NCBI GenBank assembly: GCA_030426085.1
Contig: JAUHYW010000015.1
Span: 81,461-145,460 of the forward strand
Reading direction: 5' to 3'
DNA: 64,000 nt
From: a bacterium
Lineage (GTDB): Bacteria > Myxococcota_A > Bradymonadia > UBA7976 > UBA1532
Shown here: positions 19,399 through 27,519 of the stretch, piece by piece
How positions within the stretch are numbered: the first letter of the stretch is position 1
Layout: each line of letters begins with the position of its first letter
The notes under the pieces: model-generated
Told to the model about the DNA's origin: nothing
The model's database searches: none
Seen by the model: only the letters and a program-made list of their open reading frames with translations
Translations under genes and position numbers: made by a program

Positions 19399-21624
19399 AT
19401 GTCTTCGACGAGACCGGTGTGTCATATGATGGCATCGCGCGCGGCGGCGCTGGCCGCGGCGCTGGCGCTGGCCGCGCCGGCCGGAGCCCAGGAGGCGCCG
19501 GCCACACCCGATGAGCCGGCCGCCGAGGCGCCGGCCGTCGAGAAGGGCGAGGCGCAGACCCTCGTCGTCGAGGCCGATCCGCTCGCCGAGAGCTACGTCG
19601 AGCCGAACCCCAGCACGCTGACCAAGGGCCAGCCGCTGCCGCTGACCGAGTCCGAGCGGCGGGTCGACGTGGTGCCCAAGGCGCTGATGCGCGACCTCGG
19701 CGCGACGACCATCGACGAGCTCTACCGGGCGGTGCCCAACCTCGTGCTCACCGAGGAGGGCAGCTTCAACCTGCGCGGCTTCGGCTCGGGGCGGGGGGCG
19801 ATGACCATCGACGGCATCCACAACTCGCCGTTCCGGGTGATGTCGCCCTACCTGCTCAACGTCGAGCGGGTCGAGGTGCTCAAGGGGCCGGCGGGGGTCA
19901 TCCACGGCACGGGGCACGCCGGGGGCGACATCAACCTGGTGCTCGAGAAGCCGCTGAGCCACGACCGCTATGAGTTCGCGGCCTACTTCAGCAGCCTCGG
20001 CCAGCGCCGGGTCGAGGTGGACGGCACCGGGCCGCTGGTGGGTGAAGACACCCTGATGTATCGCTTCAACGTGGCCCTCGAAGACAGCGAGACCTTCCGG
20101 GCCAACGGGCAGATCGACAACGCCTTCTTGAGCCTGGCGCTGACCTGGAACCCCCACGAGCGGGTCGAGCTGACCTTCCAGGGCTTCGCGCTGGAGGACA
20201 TCCGCACCGGCGGCCGGGGCTATGGCTATCCCATCCTCGACGACGACCCGTACTTCCTGCCCCGGGAGACGAGCATCAACGAGCCGACCGACCAGCGGCG
20301 CAACCGCATCGCCTGGGGCACCCTGACCACCACCGTCGAGCTGGCCGAGGACTGGGGCGTCGAGCTGGCGCTGTTCGCCAACGACTTCCGCTACTCGAAT
20401 CGGTATCACGAGGGGCGGCGCAGCACCGAGAACGTCGAGTCGCGGTTCATCGACCGCCAGTGGCGTGATCAGAGCGCCGACAGCATGATGCTGGGCTACG
20501 ATCTGCGCATCCGGGGCGAGCTGGAGGCGGGGCCGACGAAGCACCGGCTGCTGCTCGGCCACGACGTGCGCGACTTCACCAACCCGATGTTCCCCGCCAT
20601 CCGGGCCCGCATCGCCAACCCGGCCTCGGCCGATCGGCCGAACGGGGCCGCGCCGCTCGACCTGCTCGCCCCGGACTACGGCGCCGCCGCGGAGGAGACC
20701 TACACCCTCACCGGCGACAACGAGACCACCGCCGACCGGCTCAACCTGGGGGTCTACGCCACCTACCGCCTGACCATCATCGACGACATCCACCTGATGG
20801 GCGGCTTCCGCTGGGACAGCTACGAAGAGACCACCCACGGGGAGAACTACCTCACCGGCGAGACCAGCGACACCCAGGACGACAGCACGGCCATCGCCGG
20901 GCAGGGCGGGCTGGTCTACGAGGTCTTCGACGACGCGCTGTCGGTCTACGCCACCCTGTCGACCGGCTTCCGGGAGCAGTCGTGGTTCCAGCAGGGCAAC
21001 CCCAACGGGCCGTTCGATCCGTTCCGCTTCACCCAGTACGAGGTGGGGGTGCAGGGCAAGGCCCTCGACGGGCGGCTGCTGGCGACAGCGACGGTCTTCC
21101 GCATCGACCGGGAGAACGAGCTGGTGCCCGACCCCGATCCGACCGCCGAGCCCGGGGCCCGGGTCTCGCAGGGGGTGACCCGCTCGGAGGGCGTCGAGCT
21201 GACCCTCGGCGGGCGGCCGGTGGACGGGTGGGACATCACCGGCCAGTTCGGCCTGCTCGACGCCCGGGTGCTCGAGAGCACCGGCGACAACAAAGACGAC
21301 CCCATCGCCCAGGTGCCCGAGATGACCGCCGGGCTGTGGGTCGCCCACGACCTGGGCCGGCTGCCGCTGCGCCTCTTCGGCGGCTTCACCTACGTCGGCG
21401 AGCGGCCGACCCACAGCGACGACAGCAACCCGCTGGCGACGACCATGCCGGCCTACACCGTCCTGGACGTGGGCGGCCGGTTCGACGTCGGCGGCTGGAG
21501 CGCGCAGCTCAACTTCTTCAACGTGCTCGACGAGCACTACTTCGTGCACTACCGCCCGCCGGCCCACTCGCTGACCCCCGGCTCGCCTCGCGGCGTGCGG
21601 CTGGTGCTCTCGGCGACGTTCTGA
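19399..21624 (+). CDS. TonB-dependent ferric-siderophore receptor
   Basis: The protein has 741 residues from ATG 19399, behind a strong ribosome site. The signal peptide ends near residue 31 (APAGAQ). A TonB box (QTLVVEA) lies at about residues 54-60. The plug domain follows (RRVDVVPKALMRDLGATTIDEL, VERVEVLKGPAGVIHG...GGDINLV), then the 22-strand barrel ending in Phe (VRLVLSATF), the usual signal for barrel assembly. It resembles FhuA/FpvA-type receptors for ferric siderophores. It leads the TonB2-type operon and faces the siderophore ABC importer. The exact ligand is unknown. Confidence 0.92.
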   Translation: MSSTRPVCHMMASRAAALAAALALAAPAGAQEAPATPDEPAAEAPAVEKGEAQTLVVEADPLAESYVEPNPSTLTKGQPLPLTESERRVDVVPKALMRDLGATTIDELYRAVPNLVLTEEGSFNLRGFGSGRGAMTIDGIHNSPFRVMSPYLLNVERVEVLKGPAGVIHGTGHAGGDINLVLEKPLSHDRYEFAAYFSSLGQRRVEVDGTGPLVGEDTLMYRFNVALEDSETFRANGQIDNAFLSLALTWNPHERVELTFQGFALEDIRTGGRGYGYPILDDDPYFLPRETSINEPTDQRRNRIAWGTLTTTVELAEDWGVELALFANDFRYSNRYHEGRRSTENVESRFIDRQWRDQSADSMMLGYDLRIRGELEAGPTKHRLLLGHDVRDFTNPMFPAIRARIANPASADRPNGAAPLDLLAPDYGAAAEETYTLTGDNETTADRLNLGVYATYRLTIIDDIHLMGGFRWDSYEETTHGENYLTGETSDTQDDSTAIAGQGGLVYEVFDDALSVYATLSTGFREQSWFQQGNPNGPFDPFRFTQYEVGVQGKALDGRLLATATVFRIDRENELVPDPDPTAEPGARVSQGVTRSEGVELTLGGRPVDGWDITGQFGLLDARVLESTGDNKDDPIAQVPEMTAGLWVAHDLGRLPLRLFGGFTYVGERPTHSDDSNPLATTMPAYTVLDVGGRFDVGGWSAQLNFFNVLDEHYFVHYRPPAHSLTPGSPRGVRLVLSATF

Positions 21625-22319
21625 TGGGCCGGGGCCTCGCGCTGGGGCTCGGGCTGGGGCTGGGGCTGCTGTCGCCGCCGGCCGGGGCCGAGGTGCGGCC
21701 GGCGCTCGACGCGCTCGCCGGGGCCGATCGGGCGCGGGCGGCGCTGGCCCGGGAGCAGGCCGAGTGGGCCCTGGCCCGCGATCGACAGGCGGCGCTGGCC
21801 GACGCGTTGAACGCCGAGGCCCGCCGGCTGGAGGCCGAGATCCACCGGCTGCGGGCGCAGGCGGCCGAGCTGAGTGAAGACGACGCCGCCGCGGCCCTCG
21901 CCGCGCGGGTGGCGTCGAGGCAGGCCGAGGCCGAGGCGGTGGCGCGGTCGATCCGGGCCGGCCTCGCCCCGCTGGCGCCGCGGTGGTCTCCCCCCACCGC
22001 GGCGCCGGGCCTCGCCGGCGCGCTGGGGCTCCTGCGGGCGGCGGAGCAGGCGGCGGCGGCGGTCGAGGTCGGCGTCGCCACCGGCGAGCTGGACGGGCAG
22101 AGCGTCGCGGTCCAGACCCTGCGCCTGGGGCTGGCGGCGATGTGGTGGCGGGCGCTCGACGGATCGGCCGCGGGGCGGGTCGAGGTGGTCGACGGCCGCC
22201 GGATCCTGCGCCGGGGCGACCCGGCGACGCTGCGGGCGGTGACCGAGGCGCTGGCCGTCGCCGGGGGCCAGATCCCGCCCCGCCTGATCGACCTGCCGGT
22301 GGCCGTGACCGCCCCGTGA
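21624..22319 (+). CDS. DUF3450-like periplasmic coiled-coil protein
   Basis: The protein has 231 residues. The signal peptide ends PPAGA (about residue 22). Residues about 30-110 form an Ala/Arg/Glu-rich coiled coil, and a short globular C-terminal domain ends GGQIPPRLIDLPVAV. Length, layout and position directly before a TtpC-like gene match DUF3450 partners of TonB2-type systems, which are thought to sit between the channel and the outer membrane. The start overlaps the receptor stop (TGATG). Confidence 0.7.
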   Translation: MGRGLALGLGLGLGLLSPPAGAEVRPALDALAGADRARAALAREQAEWALARDRQAALADALNAEARRLEAEIHRLRAQAAELSEDDAAAALAARVASRQAEAEAVARSIRAGLAPLAPRWSPPTAAPGLAGALGLLRAAEQAAAAVEVGVATGELDGQSVAVQTLRLGLAAMWWRALDGSAAGRVEVVDGRRILRRGDPATLRAVTEALAVAGGQIPPRLIDLPVAVTAP

Positions 22320-23539
22320 GCCCGACCCTCCTCCTCCTGCCCCTCGCGCTGCTGGCCCCGCCGGACGGCGTCGCCCTGCGCGCGGCGGCGCTCGACGCCC
22401 GGGCGGCCGCCGAGGCCGAGCTGGCCGACTTCCGCGCCCGCCGGGTCGACGATCACGCCGCGCTGGTGCGCCGGGTGCACGCGGCCCAGGGGCGCCTGAG
22501 CCGGGCCCGGGCGGCGCGGGCCGAGGCGCAGGCCGCGCTGGAGGACGCCCGGGTCACGGCGACCCGGCGGGTGGACGCCGCCGGCGAGCAGCAGGCCGCG
22601 CTGGACGCGCTGGAGGCCCGGCTGGCCGAGGCCGACGGGGTCTCCGAGCGGCTGGCCCGGCTGGCCCGGCGGGCGGCGGTCTTCGTCGAGCCGGGCGCGC
22701 TGCACGACCGTCGGGGGCGGCCGGCCACCGCCCCGATCGTGCACCTGGGGCCGCTGCGGTGGGCGGTGGGCGACCACCCGGCGACGGTGGGCCTGCTCGA
22801 CGGCGCCCCGCTGCGCATCGGCGGGCCGCCGATCGACCCCCCGGCGGCGGCGACGCTGCGCCGGGTCGCGGCGGGCGAGGCGGCGGGGGTGGTGGCTTTG
22901 CCGATCGACCTCTCGGGCGAGATGGCGGGGGCCGAGGCCGGCGCGCCGTGGACCGTGTGGCGCTGGCTGCGGGCCGGCGGGCCGTTCGTATGGCCCATCC
23001 TGGCCCTGGCGCTGGCCGCGCTGCTGGTGGTGCTCGACCGGATCCGGGTGACGGCGCGCGACCGGGCCCCGCCGGGGCTGGCCGACGCGGTCTTCGCCGA
23101 TCTGGCCCGCGGCGACCGGGCGGCGGCTCGGGAGCGGGTGGCCGGCGCCCGGTCGTCCCTGGGCCGGCTGCTGGCGGTCGGGGTCGACGACCGCTCCCCC
23201 GGGGCGATCGAGGCGGCCTTGGCGGTCGAAGATCTGCGCCTCGACCGGGGTCTGCGGCTGCTGGCGGTCTTCGCCGCGGTGGCCCCGCTGCTGGGGCTGC
23301 TGGGCACGGTGAGCGGCATGATCGGGACCTTCGACGTGATCGCGGTGCACGGCACTGGCGAGCCCCGGCTGCTCTCGGGCGGCATCGCCCAGGCGCTGAC
23401 GACGACCCAGCTCGGGCTGATGGTGGCGGTGCCCGCGCTGCTGGCCCACGCGGTGGCGGTGCGCGGCGCCGAGCGGCGCCGGGCCGACCTCGAGGCGGCG
23501 GCGTCCCGGCTGGTCGACCCCGACGGGGAGGGCCCATGA
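22316..23539 (+). CDS. TtpC-like MotA/TolQ/ExbB proton channel with periplasmic coiled-coil N-terminus
   Basis: The protein has 407 residues and starts at GTG 22316 (GTGA overlap). A signal peptide leads into a coiled coil (about 20-110) and a periplasmic domain (about 110-215). The three-helix MotA/TolQ/ExbB core follows (TM1 about 222-240; APLLGLLGTVSGMIGTF; TTTQLGLMVAVPALLAHA). The long N-terminal extension is what distinguishes TtpC from ordinary ExbB. TtpC is the fourth component known from TonB2 systems of Vibrio. Confidence 0.85.
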   Translation: MSPTLLLLPLALLAPPDGVALRAAALDARAAAEAELADFRARRVDDHAALVRRVHAAQGRLSRARAARAEAQAALEDARVTATRRVDAAGEQQAALDALEARLAEADGVSERLARLARRAAVFVEPGALHDRRGRPATAPIVHLGPLRWAVGDHPATVGLLDGAPLRIGGPPIDPPAAATLRRVAAGEAAGVVALPIDLSGEMAGAEAGAPWTVWRWLRAGGPFVWPILALALAALLVVLDRIRVTARDRAPPGLADAVFADLARGDRAAARERVAGARSSLGRLLAVGVDDRSPGAIEAALAVEDLRLDRGLRLLAVFAAVAPLLGLLGTVSGMIGTFDVIAVHGTGEPRLLSGGIAQALTTTQLGLMVAVPALLAHAVAVRGAERRRADLEAAASRLVDPDGEGP

Positions 23540-23967
23540 GCCCGTCGGCCGAGGGCTGGGCGGCGCTGGCCGAGCTGGGGCGCCGGGGCGGGCCGGTGCT
23601 GTGGGTCATCACCGGGGTGGCGCTGGTGGTCTATGGGCAGCTCGCGTACGGGCTGGTCGAGCTGACCGGGGCCGCGGGCCGGGACGCGGCCGCCCGCTGT
23701 CAGCGGCGCCTGATCTCGATCCGGGCGGGCATCGCCGCCGCGCCGCTGCTGGGGCTGCTGGGCACCGTCGGCGGGCTGGTGACGAGCTTCGAGGGGCTGA
23801 TGGCCGACGGCCGGCCGACGGCGCTGGCCGACGGCATCGGGCAGGCGATGCTGACGACCGAGTACGGCCTGCTGGTCGCCGCGCCGGCGCTGGTGCTCTG
23901 CGGCCTGCTCGAGCGACGGGTCCGCCGGGTGGCGGTGTCCGGCGCGGCGCCGGGGGCCACGCCATGA
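23536..23967 (+). CDS. exbB: ExbB-type proton channel subunit
   Basis: The protein has 143 residues, short for ExbB but with the core intact: TM1 (VLWVITGVALVVYGQLAYG, about 21-39), then the paired helices with APLLGLLGTVGGLVTSFEGL and LTTEYGLLVAAPALVLCGLL. The cytosolic loop is very small. It is the second MotA/TolQ/ExbB-family gene in the row, as in TonB2 operons. ATGA overlaps on both sides. Confidence 0.88.
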   Translation: MSPSAEGWAALAELGRRGGPVLWVITGVALVVYGQLAYGLVELTGAAGRDAAARCQRRLISIRAGIAAAPLLGLLGTVGGLVTSFEGLMADGRPTALADGIGQAMLTTEYGLLVAAPALVLCGLLERRVRRVAVSGAAPGATP

Positions 23968-24380
23968 GGCGCTTCCGCCGCGCCGGCGCCGGCCCGCCGG
24001 GGGCCGCGGTCGACCTGTCGGCGATGATCGACATGGTCTTCCTGCTGCTGATCTTCTTCCTGGTGACGACCCGCTTCACCCGCGACGCGGGGGTCGAGGT
24101 CGAGCGGCCGGAGAGCGCGCGGGCGGTGTCGGTGGCGGCCCGGGTGGTGCCGGTGGGCATCACCGCGGCCGGCACGATCCACATCGGCGGGCGGGCGGTC
24201 GACCCGGCGGACGTCGCCGGGCTGGGCGGGCTCATCGCCGAGGCGCTGCGGGCGGGGGACGCGACCGACGTGCTCATCCACGCCGACCGCCGGGCGCCGG
24301 TGGGGCTGGCCCTGACGGTGCGCGACCGGGCGCTGGACGCCGGCGCGGCCCGGGTCGACATCGCGGCGGTGCGCCGATGA
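23964..24380 (+). CDS. exbD: ExbD biopolymer transport protein
   Basis: The protein has 138 residues. A single helix (AMIDMVFLLLIFFLVTTRF, about 20-38) carries the conserved proton-path Asp23. A periplasmic domain follows with the usual strand-helix layout (VPVGITAAGTIHIGG, VLIHADRRAPVGL). It forms the stator with ExbB and drives TonB. ATGA overlaps on both sides. Confidence 0.92.
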   Translation: MRRFRRAGAGPPGAAVDLSAMIDMVFLLLIFFLVTTRFTRDAGVEVERPESARAVSVAARVVPVGITAAGTIHIGGRAVDPADVAGLGGLIAEALRAGDATDVLIHADRRAPVGLALTVRDRALDAGAARVDIAAVRR

Positions 24381-25027
24381 GGCAGCGCAGCGGGCGGCTC
24401 CTCATCGCGGTCACGACGACGGTGGCGGTCAACCTGGGGCTCTTGCTGGCGCTGGTCGAGCTGAGCGCGTCGCAGCCCCCCCCGCCGCCGACCGTCGCGA
24501 CGCCGCTGGGCGCCCCGCCGCCGCCGCCGCCGCCGCCGCCGACCCGCCCCGCGCCGCCGCCGCAGGCCCCGGTCGCGGCGGCGGGGGCCTCGACGCCGGC
24601 CCCGTCGCTGCCGCCGCTGGCCCTGGCTCCGCTGGCGAACCGCGCGGTGGCGCTGCCCCCGCCGACGATCACCGCCGCGCCGGGCGATCTGCCGGCGCTG
24701 ACCCTGCCCGGGGTGCCCACGGGCGCGATCGGCGGCGGGGGCGCCCCGCCCGATGAGGGGCCGACCCTCATCTTCGCCCCCGACCTGGAGGACCACTATC
24801 CGCCGCAGGCCCGGACCCGCAAGGTGGAGGGCCGGACCCGGCTGCGGCTGGCCCTGGACGCGGCGGGCACGGTGACGGCGATCGACATCCTGGGCGGCGA
24901 GCCGGTGGGCGTGTTCGAGGACGCGGCCCGGGCCGCGGCCCGGCGGCTGCGCTACCGCCCGGCGCGGCGGGACGGGCGGGCCGTGCCGAGCACCATCGAG
25001 CTGGTGCTGCAATGGAGCCTCAGATGA
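24377..25027 (+). CDS. tonB: TonB energy transducer
   Basis: The protein has 216 residues. An N-terminal helix (about 8-30) is followed by a Pro-rich span with a run of nine prolines near residue 50. The C-terminal TonB domain holds HYPPQARTRKVEG, LDAAGTVTAIDILGG and RYRPARRDGRAV. It links the ExbB/ExbD proton motor to the TonB box of the receptor at 19399-21624. ATGA overlaps at both ends. Confidence 0.92.
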   Translation: MRQRSGRLLIAVTTTVAVNLGLLLALVELSASQPPPPPTVATPLGAPPPPPPPPPTRPAPPPQAPVAAAGASTPAPSLPPLALAPLANRAVALPPPTITAAPGDLPALTLPGVPTGAIGGGGAPPDEGPTLIFAPDLEDHYPPQARTRKVEGRTRLRLALDAAGTVTAIDILGGEPVGVFEDAARAAARRLRYRPARRDGRAVPSTIELVLQWSLR

Positions 25028-26199
25028 CCGGGGCGCTGTTCCTGTGGGGCTGGTTGCTCGCCGCGCCGCCCGGGCCCCCGCCGCCGGGCGTGGGCCCGCT
25101 GCTGGCCACGGTCGAGCAGGCGATCGCGGCGGGCGACGGCCCGGCGGCGCTGGCCGCGGTCGAGGGCTGGGACGGGCCGGCCCACCCGCTGGTGGCGCTG
25201 GCCCGGGGGCACGCGCTGTCGCTGGCCGGGCGCCACCCGGACGCCATCGCGGCCTATCGCGCGGCGCTGGCCGGCCAGCCCGATCTGCGCGAGGCGGGGC
25301 TGGGGCTCATCGGGGCGCTGGCCCGGGCCGAGGACTGGGCCGGCCTGTGCGCCGAGCTGCCCCGCTGGATGCACCTGGCCGACGCCGAGCAGCGCACGGT
25401 CCGGCTGTGGCTGGCGGCGGCGCTGGGCGCGGGCGACATGCTGCTCGCCGAGGAGGTCGCCCGCCGGGGGCTGGTGCGCTGGCCGGGGGACGAGCAGCTC
25501 CGGCGGGGGCTGGCCCATGCGCTGCTGGCGACCGATCGGCCCCGGGCGGCGGCGGCGGCGCTGCGCCGGCTGCTGGACGCCCACCCCGACGACGCCGGGC
25601 TGTGGCAGCGGCTGGCGACGGCCGATCCGACCCTGGCCCGCCCGGCGCTCGAGGCGGCGGTGCTCGTCGCGCCCGACGACCGCGAGGCCCGGGCCCGGCT
25701 GGTGACGGCTCAGCTCGCCGCCGGTCAGACCGCCGCCGCGCTGCGCTACGCCGCCCCGCTGGCGAGCGGCCCCGATCGGGTGCTGGCGGTCCGGGCGGCG
25801 GTGGCGGCGGGCGACGTCGATCAGGCGGCGGCGTGGCTCGAAGGGGTCGCGGACCGCACGCCCGAGGTGCGCCGGTTGAGGGCCCGGGTGGCGCTGGCCC
25901 GGGGCGATCGGGCGACGGCCCGCCGCGAGCTGAGCGCGCTGCTGGCCATCGGGCAGACCGACGTGCGCATCCGGCTGGCGGCCCTCGAGCGGGCCGCGGG
26001 CGCCCTCGATCGGGCCGAGGCGCTGCTGCGGCAGGCGGTGGCGGCGGCCGATCCGGGCCCGGCGGCGCTGCACCTGGCCCATCTCCTGATCCAGCGCGGC
26101 CAGCGGGGGCCGGCCCGGCGGGTGCTGCGGGCCCAGGTGGCCCGGGCCCCGGGCGACGACGCGGCCCGGGCGCTGCTCGACGCGCTGGAGGGGAGCTGA
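25024..26199 (+). CDS. TPR-rich periplasmic protein of the TonB2-type operon
   Basis: The protein has 391 residues. A short signal helix (ALFLWGWLLAAPPG) precedes a string of helix pairs that look like TPR repeats across about residues 25-385, rich in Ala, Leu and Arg. A TPR protein after TonB is usual in DUF3450/TtpC operons; its partner is unknown. I chose ATG 25024 over ATG 25012 because it makes the ATGA overlap with tonB. The stop is 3 bases from the convergent gene. Confidence 0.75.
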   Translation: MTGALFLWGWLLAAPPGPPPPGVGPLLATVEQAIAAGDGPAALAAVEGWDGPAHPLVALARGHALSLAGRHPDAIAAYRAALAGQPDLREAGLGLIGALARAEDWAGLCAELPRWMHLADAEQRTVRLWLAAALGAGDMLLAEEVARRGLVRWPGDEQLRRGLAHALLATDRPRAAAAALRRLLDAHPDDAGLWQRLATADPTLARPALEAAVLVAPDDREARARLVTAQLAAGQTAAALRYAAPLASGPDRVLAVRAAVAAGDVDQAAAWLEGVADRTPEVRRLRARVALARGDRATARRELSALLAIGQTDVRIRLAALERAAGALDRAEALLRQAVAAADPGPAALHLAHLLIQRGQRGPARRVLRAQVARAPGDDAARALLDALEGS

Positions 26200-26202
26200 G
26201 CG

Positions 26203-27441
26203 TCAGCCGGGCGGCAGGTCGGGCCCGACCCCGGGGGGCAGCGCGGTGGGGAAGACGCCCAGCGGGTCATCGGGCCAGGTCTCGGCGCGCACCGGCCAGG
26301 TCACCTGCCCCCGCTCGTGGAACCGGTTGTGCACCGGGTCCTTGCGGTTGCGCATCGCCTTGATGAAGTAGCGCCAGCCGGGCCGGGCCGAGGGGCGGCA
26401 GTCGTGGAAGTCGCCGTGCTCCATCAGCACGACCTCCTGCGGCCGGGCGTGCACCTCGGTCACCCCGCCCGCGTCGAGCAGGTCGGCGATGATCCGCTGC
26501 TGGTGCGGCCGCACCTCGCCCCGCGGGATCCCGAACGGGATGTCGGGGATGGCCACCTCGCCCACCAGGAACCCGGTCATCGCGGTCGGGCCCACCGAGC
26601 AGGCGATGTTCTGGATGCGCACCCCGGGGTTCGCCAGATCGGGGCAGCCGTCGGGCCGCTTGCGGATGCGGCTGGTGCCGTCGAAGTGCCAGCCGGCGAG
26701 GCATGACGACCAGCCGGGGCTCAGCTCGTTGATCCGGCCGACCACCACCGCGTCGGGGTGGTCCAGCCAGTCCCGGGGCAGCGCGGCGACGAACGCCCGG
26801 GCGATGGGCCCGCCGTGCTCGGCCAGCCAGCGGGGGTGACACAGGTCGGGCACCGGCTCCCGCCCGATCTGGGCCGCGGTGAACGCCGGGAGCCGGCCGA
26901 TGACCCGGAACCCGCTGTGGAAGACGAGGCTGCGGTCGTCGGCCCACGGCGGCATCTCGACGCCCCGGGGCGTGATCCGGTTGCCCCGGTTGAAACACCG
27001 CGCGCTGCGTCGGCGGCGGTCGAAGCGGGGCCCGCCCCGGCGGGCGATGGCCATCAACGCCTCGGTGGGCGCGGCGCCCGGCTCGGCGTCGGGCATCGGC
27101 CGCCCGCGCACCGGGGTGTCGCCGGCGAGGAAGAGCGGCGGCCCGCCGGGCGGGTGATACGGCACCCCGTCGAGGATCGGGCGGGGCGCGTCGATCAGCA
27201 GCGCCACCTCGTCGTCGCCGCCGGCGGGGCCCATCAGCGGGCGCTTCACCGGCGGCGCGGCGCAGGCCCCCGCCCCCAGCCGCACGATCTGGAGGTCGAT
27301 GGCGAAGTCCCCGCCCCACCGGGCCCGGCAGGCGTCGGCCAGCGCCTTCGCCCGGGGGCCGCCGCGGGCGGCGATGGTCTCCGGTCCGGCGGCGTACCAC
27401 ATGGGCTCGGCGGTCGCCGGCAGCGGCGGTGTGTCGTGCAT
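26203..27441 (-). CDS. Unknown protein with an HxD...H pattern (possible metal oxygenase fold)
   Basis: The protein has 412 residues from ATG 27441; an in-frame ATG at 27477 would add 12. Neither has a clear ribosome site. There is no signal peptide or membrane helix. The C-terminal half has WHFDGTSR (His-x-Asp) and, about 110 residues later, a His/Arg-rich stretch (MEHGDFHDC...GWRYF). This spacing is reminiscent of the 2-His-1-carboxylate core of Fe(II)/2-oxoglutarate enzymes. That is only a pattern match; I recognise no family. It follows the hybrid histidine kinase gene on the same strand after 78 bases. Confidence 0.55.
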   Translation of the reverse strand: MHDTPPLPATAEPMWYAAGPETIAARGGPRAKALADACRARWGGDFAIDLQIVRLGAGACAAPPVKRPLMGPAGGDDEVALLIDAPRPILDGVPYHPPGGPPLFLAGDTPVRGRPMPDAEPGAAPTEALMAIARRGGPRFDRRRRSARCFNRGNRITPRGVEMPPWADDRSLVFHSGFRVIGRLPAFTAAQIGREPVPDLCHPRWLAEHGGPIARAFVAALPRDWLDHPDAVVVGRINELSPGWSSCLAGWHFDGTSRIRKRPDGCPDLANPGVRIQNIACSVGPTAMTGFLVGEVAIPDIPFGIPRGEVRPHQQRIIADLLDAGGVTEVHARPQEVVLMEHGDFHDCRPSARPGWRYFIKAMRNRKDPVHNRFHERGQVTWPVRAETWPDDPLGVFPTALPPGVGPDLPPG

Positions 27442-27519
27442 GGGCCCAGTGTCGGATTGCCCCGAACGGGCGACCATGGGCGGAACTACCGCCGGACGTG
27501 TGGCCCGCCCGGCGGGGGG

